A stretch of DNA of 32,813 bases from Acanthaster planci (lineage: Eukaryota > Echinodermata > Asteroidea > Valvatida > Acanthasteridae), in contig NW_019091555.1 of NCBI RefSeq assembly GCF_001949145.1, positions 126,001-158,813 on the forward strand. Direction: 5' to 3'. The notes under the pieces are model-generated. The model saw only the letters and a program-made list of their open reading frames with translations, was not told the DNA's origin and did no database searches. Of the stretch, positions 20,722 to 30,000 are shown in pieces; position 1 is the first letter of the stretch; each line of letters opens with the position of its first letter. The position numbers and the translations under genes were made by a program.

Positions 20722-21087
20722 ATGGCTCGATATATTCAGGGAGGACTGTGCTTATCACAGCGCGCACAGACGACTTTTACTCGCCCCGGACGACATTGTT
20801 TCGCCTCTCTACCGTCCATTCTTCCAGTCCCTTCCTTCGCCACTAACCTCCCAGTACTGTTTTGTGCCAGAAGTTTGAGAAGCACGTCAAGCTCAGCCAT
20901 GGCAGACTACATCGCGATCAAAAAGAGGCGAACGGAAATCCAGGAGTCGGGACCTTTCGCCGAGAACGACTTCAAGTGCAGGGGGTTGTTCAGCGGGCTG
21001 AACCAGCAGCTAACCATCGGCGGCCCGGGGCCTGATCGGCTGCGGCGGGTGGCAGAGTTGCTGTCCAAGGCCGCTCATAAGAGAATG
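20722..21087 (+). CDS. Aminotransferase exon 1: presequence and N terminus
   Basis: It starts at the upstream ATG (A at -3, G at +4). A second in-frame ATG at 20899 sits in GCCATGGC, a better Kozak match, and begins MADYIAIKKRR. Residues 1-59 are Arg/Ser/Pro-rich without acids, and the compact enzyme starts after them. The exon ends KRM with donor ATG|GTAATC. Confidence 0.85.
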
Positions 21088-24000
21088 GTAATCCATTTCA
21101 GAAAGAGTTTCATGTACGAAAACACTTGATGCCCCGTTCACAAACTTATATGAGACTTGTCTGAAAAGTGTTTTCTAAGTCATGTAAGTAATGTAAGTTG
21201 GACTAGGCTAGATGCCACCCCCTGGCCGCAGAACTGTGGGGACCGACTTCCGCCCCGGGAGTGGGCGGTCGTCGGACGCCGTAGCTTGGGGGGTACTTAA
21301 ATGCTTGAGAAATTTGCTATCTAAATTACACATTTTAGGATGTGTTATCACTTCATGATGGCTGTTAATATAACATTTTAAGGGAAAATTAGTGTTGTCC
21401 ATGTATGGAGCTCTTTCATTACAGCATTGTTGAACATAAAAAAAAAATGGGGCAGTGCACTGAGCGCAGACATCTGGGAGTTTCACAAAAAAATGGGAGC
21501 AACCACTCCGCGCTGGTGAAAAAAACTGCAATTAGCACATGCATACATACTGATCAAAGAAAAGATTTTGTAACCCAATCCTCTGACTGGATGGTACATG
21601 CATATGTTGCCATGATCGCTGTTTTCATCAGAGCGGTACCTGCCAATTGTGAGAGTCCTGGATGTCCACCCTGCCCCGTAAACTTGTTTAGGGGAACGGA
21701 ACTCCATTGCATTTCTTCATAGGCCTAGTAACAGTAGTATGATGTAGCACTAAGGGTTATTTTGCCCCTTTGTGATATGTTTAAAAGCCATTAATAACGT
21801 CATGCCAACTGCAAGAATTTCAGAATACCCTGCCACTCGAAAATCACCCTCTGCCAAGTCTAAAATTTAGAAATGAATGGCTGCACATTTGAAGGAGCGA
21901 GGCCCTACATCTTTGCATGCATTGTCTACTGTCAAAGGATGTCAAAATGAGACGTCTTAAGACTACTTCAAAGTAGCGGCCTAGCCCCTGGAAATAATTT
22001 GGCATTTTGCCTCCACTTGTTTCATTATTTATCATCTCAATAAAGGTCAGTCATTGCAGAAATGTTGAAAACAACATGAATATGACACTAGGAAAAATTT
22101 CTAATTTCTGTCAGGAAATACTTCAAAATTTTCTTGACTTCCGTTGAGCATGACCACTGAAGTGGAATCAGGATGGAACATTCTTTCCAAGCTCTTCGGG
22201 AGTGGAGATGCTGCAGATATGGCTGGGGATATATAGTGGGATGGAATCAGGGAGGGAAGTAAGAAGTCGCTGTTTTGCCTTTAAACAAATCCTCAAACTT
22301 AATCTAAGTGTAAAATTGAACGGAAAAAATTGAAAAACAAGTCTAAATCCAAAGTGACCCCCGGCACGGTAAATATGATGATGAATAGTAAGATAGACCA
22401 GTGCACACACACGTCCAAGTGTGTATTTGCCTGCAACTGGGGACCCCCTATTGTTCCTCTTTTGTTTGTACTCTACCTTTTCTAGAAGACCACCCATATG
22501 TTTGTACACAGTTGTCAATCGGGGACCTTATTTTCCTCAAATGTTCAGGGTCCCCAATTGAATGCAGAAACAAACTCACACACACACAGAGCACTATTAT
22601 GTGCCAGCTGTCAAGTGTGAGTCTGTGTCTGTGTAGTTAGCTACAACGGGGTAGACGGGTGGTAGGATATTCTGCTATTGTGCCGATGAGCCCTGTAGGG
22701 CACGGCAGGGGTGCAACTTGGAGTGAAACTTTGGCAAGGGGGTACCTACTGGGTGCACACCTTAAATTCAAGAGGAAAATGAAAGCAAATGAACTGCCGG
22801 TTTGATTTTTTTTTCCATTTTGAATGTGGGAAGCACCTGGTGCCAGAGACATCCAGGCTCATGCCCCCCACTCCACAGTTACATCATAAAGAGTAGGGTA
22901 ATTTTTACCGTGGGGACACCTCTCATGTTGTAATACGAGAGAACTCAACTGTCCCCAACTGTCCAAAACGGCAATAATTTTACATATTCTATGTCCTCTG
23001 CAAACTGATAAAAGAAAATTTCCAGTGTCCGGAACAAAGACTACTCAGTCTGCAAAGGACTGGTAAAGTTGGACCAATAAACAGGCTTTGTATTAGTAAA
23101 CAATAATTGAAGAACCAAACAACTTGAAATGTCCTGAGGGTGAGGACTGCCCATCTGAGAAAGATGGATAGCAGAGGTAGTTTCTATTTATGCAGTATTT
23201 GCCCCCTCTTCCTTTAGGCGGAAGAAGCACTCGGAGACGGAGATCTCTTGCAGTATGGCAACACTGGGGGAGATCCACTGTGCCGTTTGGAGCTGGCCAA
23301 GTTCTTGAGCAAGGGTTATGGCAGTCCTGTCGATGTGTGAGTGGCCGACTTGCCTAATTTTGTTTCCGGAAAACGGAAAACGACAACCTATAAGTTTGGG
23401 CCCAGTAAAGAATTGTATCGTTTCTAATCTGGGTGTTCAAAAATGGAGGAGGCAACATTTAAGAACTTTTTTTATTAATCTCATTTGTTATCACATCATA
23501 TCACAGTTTGTCATTTTGTACGTGTATACTTGGGTATCACATCTTTTTCAAAATGGAGATCGATCTCCTGGTCTCTTTTTCTAATGTTTTTGTGTATAAA
23601 GAAGCTTTTACCCCAGTGCTAGGTTTTGAACTTGCATTTAAAGCTGCGTAAGCTGACCCGAAAACCAAAAAGTGAAATTACTTCGTGAAAAGAAGAAAAT
23701 ATGCCTATTGTCGGTTGAATATGTCACAATTTTTTCAAGGACTTGAAAGTCTTATTAATGCGTACAGCTGGTGCCCTTTAAAGTGTTGTTTAATTCACTT
23801 GAAGTTGAAGCAAATGCCACCTGACCTCCCCTGTTGTTGTTACTTATAACCAGTTAACTCTTAGCTGCCTGTTGAATTAGTATAAAGCCCCCCCCCCAAA
23901 AAAAAGAAATTCCTGCTTACCTACACTGTGTTCAAAGGCAAACAAACTAATTTTTTTGAGGGGGGATGGCAGAAATCTGTCTGAGTCGCTTGGATCTTAG

Positions 24001-27000
24001 AAATAAACTCCACAGAATTTCACGTAAAATGAAACATGTTCCCATTCATGCTACTGTCCCACAGATACCTGTCAATTTTGAAGAATCCTGAATGGTGGTG
24101 GAGAATTTTCTGGCTGCATGTTAACATCACACTGTAGAAGCAGTTGTCAAGAGAGAGGCTCCAGCCATTCCACCCTTTGATTCCCCATAATTCCATGAGC
24201 CTTCCTTCTTTCCTTTCCCTGAGGATTACTGGACTCCTGCAAGAATTCTTGAGTGCATTTTAACTTGTCTATGTCTTTGCTGGCTCTTTGACCTCCAGTC
24301 AGGACCTCATGTTGAGCGGGGGAGCGACACAGGCCATGGCTTTCCTCCTGACGTTCTTCTTCAATGCTGGGGACACCGTCTTTGTGGAGGACCCCACGTA
24401 CTTCATCAACTTGAATGCGTTCAAGGATTACGGCATCAAGAGCGTAGCCGGTGAGTGGGACAACGCTTATGCAGATGTGATCCCTCTTTGATGATGTCAT
24501 CAACCCTCAGTAGATGCTAGCTCAGTTGAGACAAGTTCAGTTACAACCGAATTGTAATCGTGACAAGCATCTTTCATCGGTCACTCTCAAATTTTCCTCA
24601 TTTCATTGGCAGAAATGTGTTTGTTCAAGAGAAGTCGATTAAAATAAGCATCTCTCCTGACCCAGTTGCCTGCAGAAACATTTTTATTGATCTTGTTACA
24701 GTGAAAACACTCAATCTCAATCACCCCCATACATGGGCGTTGCCAGTTTTTTCAAAGGGGGGGAGGGCAAAGCACTCAAGAGCAGCAAATTGATTAACCG
24801 TGAACAGTAGAATGTAGTCAAGTCCGAGGTTATTTCAAACGAATTGGTGATTTTTGCCTTTGTGTTGCACCTTGTCGTGCTTAAGCAAGCAAGTGTTGCT
24901 TGAGAAATGTGCGAAGGCCCCAATCCGGCTGCTTGTAGGCCAAGTCTTGTTGCACATGGCATCCATGGTCAAGTTGGTGCGGGTCAAAATCTCATGCCAC
25001 ACATCTCAGTGTGAAGAACAGGGAAAACTTGAAGAAGTGTGCACCTGCAAAGCCTTGGACCAGATTTCACAGGAGACCAAATTCCATATCACACTGTCCT
25101 CTATACCATGCTATCTCCCCTCCACTAGAGGGTTTCAGAGGTAGGGGGCTCTAACCTGGGAAAGCACTACCTTTTAGATTTTTCATTGGTTTGCACTGTT
25201 TATCTTGTGTCAACAAGCTCAACCCTAACCATGCTGAACCCAACAAGGTTACGCAGCATTTCAATGGTCCCTAGGGGGTTAGGGTTAAAGGTTAGTGGTT
25301 TAATCCTTTGCTGATTTTAGTTCTTATCTTTCTGAGTAAATTATAACCAGTGATCATCTTCAAGAAATAAGAGTTGGAATTGTAATGAAACTACTTAGAT
25401 CGGGTTTTGTGTTTCATGTTCCCATTCTGCAAACTTTGAATCATGAAAAAAGACCGTAGCAAAGTCAAGAAAGCTCTCTACAATTTTATGTTTCAGTGCT
25501 CAAAAGCAGCAACGGGGAACCTCCAGTTTTTTTATTACGGATTGCCAGTGTGAGGAGCTTCAAACGATATCAAGCTGGGGAATGTGTTGAAATGTTAAAA
25601 AGAAAAGGCACTGGAAATCTGCAGCGCGTTCCCACTTGAATTTGGAAAAGGTGGAGCTTGATCCGGCATTGTGGTGTGATTGTTATCTTACTGCAACGAA
25701 ACCGCAAGTCACGTTCCCACTTACGCTCGATCCACCTTGTCATGTCAAGCCGAAAGGTCACTGAGTTTGGCATTGCGCATGCGCTAGCTTGCTGAGCGTG
25801 CGCTCTGTGGCAGTGTTGCGTGCTGGGGCGGCATGCGTGTGACCCTTGCAGTGTTTTGGGTGCGGAGTTCTACTGACGTGACGACCTTGAATCAGACCGA
25901 ATGTTCAGCCAAGTACGTTGTCTCTTCAAACTTTGTTTCCGTTTTCGATACTCTGACCAGATGAAAAAGGAAAAAAATGAAAAGCTGCCCCCCATTACTG
26001 CCATACTTGCGCTTTGTTGTAGCGTATTTTAGAAATCCAGTAATTATCATCAAAATTGATTTTCCCTTTTAATTATGACCATTCTGTCAGTAAGCCCCTT
26101 CATTCCATTTCTCATTTAAACCAATATATTTGCGTATTTGGTACATCGCATGGAAGTACGTGTACATGCAGTAGTGCGGTCAAGTGCAATAACAAATTCT
26201 GCAAGGCAGTCATCCTTCATGTCGGTGCCTTTGTTATGAAGGAATTTGCACAAAAGGTCAGCCCATGGGTTTCCTTCCTCTGTTGTGCCAAAGCACTGAC
26301 CTGACATGAGAGATGGCTGCTATGCACAACCTCTGTGCCTACCCCCGACCACAATGTGCATGCCACTCCCTGGGAAAAAGTCTGACAGAGAGGGTTTACA
26401 GAAAGTAGGTCCTTTGTCAGTTTCAAACATGTTAAGTCGAAACTTTTTTACCACACTTTAATTCCCATCCATGCCTTTTAGGTAAAAAAGTTTTAAAAAA
26501 GAAACTTTCCAGCAATTTTTGGGGCGACTGATTTGTGCTGTGTTGTTGTCTGCATTCTCTGGAGCAAAAGTGACAATGCAAGTTGTGACAATGGAAACAG
26601 TTTCAGTGACAAGACATGAAACTTTATGCAAGTCAACCGTAACACTAAGCTAATCAAATATTGCTCCCTCCAGTTCCCCTAGAAAAAGATGGCATCAACA
26701 CGGAAGCCCTGGAGGCCAAATTCAAGGAATTTGCAGCCAACGACCAGCAGGAGATAACTGCGACTCGGCCGTTTCGTGCCATGTTCTACGCCATCACTGT
26801 CTTCCACAATCCCACCACCATATGCTACTCACCAGGTGATCCAATTATCCTCCAGCCATAGGAAGGGTCTATGCAGTATAAATTTCAACATGGAATCCTT
26901 GAAAATCTGCCATTGTTTTCCATGCAGTCCTATTTCCTATTTTTGTGTTGTCGTTTTTAGGGATATTTTAAAGATTTTTGGTTTTAAATGATTTGCAAAT

Positions 27001-30000
27001 TTGCACGTTCATGACCCAGATTATGATGTCAGCCCAGGAAGAAGAAAAACCCCAAATTTTTGCTGTCGTCCAGTTTCTTTTCTTTGGCAACTTGTTTCAG
27101 TTTATGACACTTGGCCTGTTCTCTTCAAACAAATTTCCATTGAGCAAATTTTTGGTTTGAAATTTGAGCAGGAAACCCCATGTTTTTTCAGTAACACTAC
27201 CCTCATTTGTCTTGAAATTTGGAATATTTAACGGAGTGCAGTTTCCTGTACAGTTGGCCAAAACGACATGTCAAAATGCAAGTACTGCAACATGTGTTGA
27301 CATTTAAAATGCCAAGCACTTGTTCTGAATGTCAATTTGTGACATGCATCTTGGATAAAAATACTTTTACAATTTTTTTTTCACACAAAAGGTCACTAGA
27401 TTTATTTCGCATTCTCCATTTGCATAACTTGTCTAGTCTCTGCATTTCTTCAACATTTTTGTTAGTTTCTTTTTCATTTCATTTTCGTGCTTTCCTGACG
27501 TCATTTGTTGGATGTAAGAAAGATGTAAGATAAAAAAGTTGCAAAGTTGGCAAGGCAAGTTCTGTTGATGATAACAGTTCAAGAGAACCATGGTGAAAAA
27601 ATTAATGTCGGTGGGTGACTTTTTAATCTTTGGGAAAATACAGCCCTTGCCGCTTGGTGAGCTGTTTACTTAAATCTAAAAATAGTGAAGCTGTTGGATC
27701 AAATAGCAGCGCCACTTTAAAAACTTGCTTGGTTTCCTATAAATAAACAGAGAAATGTCGGCGTGTCGTTGAGCTTGCCAGGAAGTACGACATCCTGGTC
27801 GTTTGCGACGACGTCTACAATGTACTCTCCTGGATGCACAGCGGCAACAACGAGATTGGCCTGGCCCCTCCCCGCCTTGTCTCCTACGACAGGAAAGAGG
27901 ACTCTGACTACAAGGGCAATGTCATCTCCTGCGGCTCTTTCTCCAAGTTCACAGGGCCTGGCCTGCGCCTGGGCTGGTTCGAGACAGCCCCACACCTCTT
28001 GGACATGATGAGAAAATGGTGAGTCCATCCTTACTCGCTTTGACCGGTGAGTTAATCCTCATGACAGGGAGGAGTTTAGTTAACCCTCATTCCAGGATGT
28101 GGTGAGTTAACCCTATCTCTTTGGAAGACGTGAGTTAACCCTCACTCTAGGATGTAGTGAGTTTACCCTATCTTGTAGGAAGAGGCGAGTTAATCCTCCT
28201 TCCTGGGTGTGGTGAGTTAATGTATGTCCTAGGAAGAGGTGAGTTCATCCTTGTTCCAGGATGTGGTGAGTTAATTGTACCTTCTAGGAAGAGGTGACTT
28301 AATCCGGACTCCAGGATGTGGTGAGTTTACCCTATCTTCTAGGAGGAGGTGAGTTAACCCTCACTCCGGGATATGGTGAGTTTACCCTATCTTCTAGGAA
28401 GAGTTAATCCTTTCTTCAGGAAGTGGTGAGAAACTTTCCAACATGTTACTGCCTAAATCTTTGCATAACTTACACAAACGGCTTTTGGATATTTGAGGGG
28501 GTATGTTTAATGAATGAAAGATAAGTGATTTGTCGTTCTTTGGAAGTTGGGGCACACTCTGCCTGTGCTCTATAGAAGATGCTCCGCCTACTTTTGACAG
28601 TATTTTTGGGATATATTGTGTGCACACACTTCTTGGCTCATGTCTAAACTAAGCTTCCAAGGCTGTTATGTCTGTTGTCTGCATGTGTCCATGTATTTTC
28701 TGCTGGTGAAAACCTAGACCCAGCTTTAGCCACAAGTTTCGGAGGCAGTCTCAGAGTTAACATGACACAAACTTACACTTGTGCTTACTTGCAGGAACCT
28801 GTCGAGAGGACCGCATCTAAATTGCATAGGTGTTATGGAGTGAAACAGAATTGACGATATTTTGGGTTCACTCCAAATAAGCTGCGTCAGATACAGAAAC
28901 ATTGTTGGACTTGACTTTGTCTTGCGTTTGTCGATCCACAGTGCCTACATGGTGAGCGGAGGGAACTTCAACACTTTCACGTCGGGCCTGATGGGCTCTG
29001 CTTTGGAGATGGGACTGATTGAGAATCATGTGGCCAACTTGCGAAAGACCTACTCGGTGAGTTTTGAAAGTTCTAGAAGCACTGTCCGTTAGCTGGTGAC
29101 AAGTTAAATAAGTCTGATGATAAGCTGTTGTATCTGGCAAGGCTGGAGAAAATCTTCAAGAAAATGTTGTTTGCGTGAAATTCTTCATTTTTTGCAGACA
29201 GTGTTGAAACCATTTGATAAACACAAAGATAGTAGGGCATGAAAGGTTACCGGACAAAATGCTATACCACATTGCTTGTGACTGGCTCATGGCTTATTTT
29301 TCTTAGCCAGAAAAAAACACTGCTGAGTAAAATTTCTCTCTTCAAAGCAAGTCCAGGAATTATTTCCTCCGAAAGGAATCAAACCATATTCCTCTTTGGT
29401 CTCACACTAATTATAAAGATGAACACAGAGATTGACTGGAGCGGGATTTGAACCCGCAACTGCCAGAACACCGTACCAGTGCTCTACCGACTGAGCTACC
29501 CAGCCCTGTGTTGCCAGTTCTTATGGGTCAATATGGTTTGATGATTTTTGTTTTCGCGCACCACAGGCATCTGCTCGAGCTTTATGGAAGACGCTACAGG
29601 CAGAGCTGCCAGAGGGAAGCCGTGTGGCAGAACCCATGGTGAGTACATGAATAGTCAGTGGTTATGAGTGCAGTGTTGAGAATAATCTTGTGAGGTGACT
29701 CTTCTGATGCTGTGTTCCATGAGGAGAAACCCGGCAGAATGGAACATACAATCTGCCACAAATTGGAATGATTCTATCCAAGGCACAATTCTGGATCATT
29801 CTTTTTTTTTTTTGCCTGAATGGATCCGCTTTGCATACAAGTCACCAATTCACAATCAGTTCGTTGTAAAAGCACAGCATGAAGTTTTCACGTTCCAAGC
29901 CACGACTGTATCTCCCTCGCACATGAGTGATACGGCGTTCTTTGCCTGCATGAAGAGTCCACGACACACCCGTAATTCAAGAAATTATTTGACAGGCTAT

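Noticed and set aside
25265-25295. TTAGGG-like stretch as an interstitial telomere remnant
   Set aside because: Only about two degenerate units are present, which is within chance.
27717-28028. 103-codon minus-strand frame and overlapping plus-strand frames
   Set aside because: These are shadows of aminotransferase exon 5, which is fixed by the SFSK lysine motif and splice phases.
28019-28430. CRISPR-like array
   Set aside because: The units are contiguous tandem repeats with no unique spacers, inside a eukaryotic intron; this is a minisatellite.
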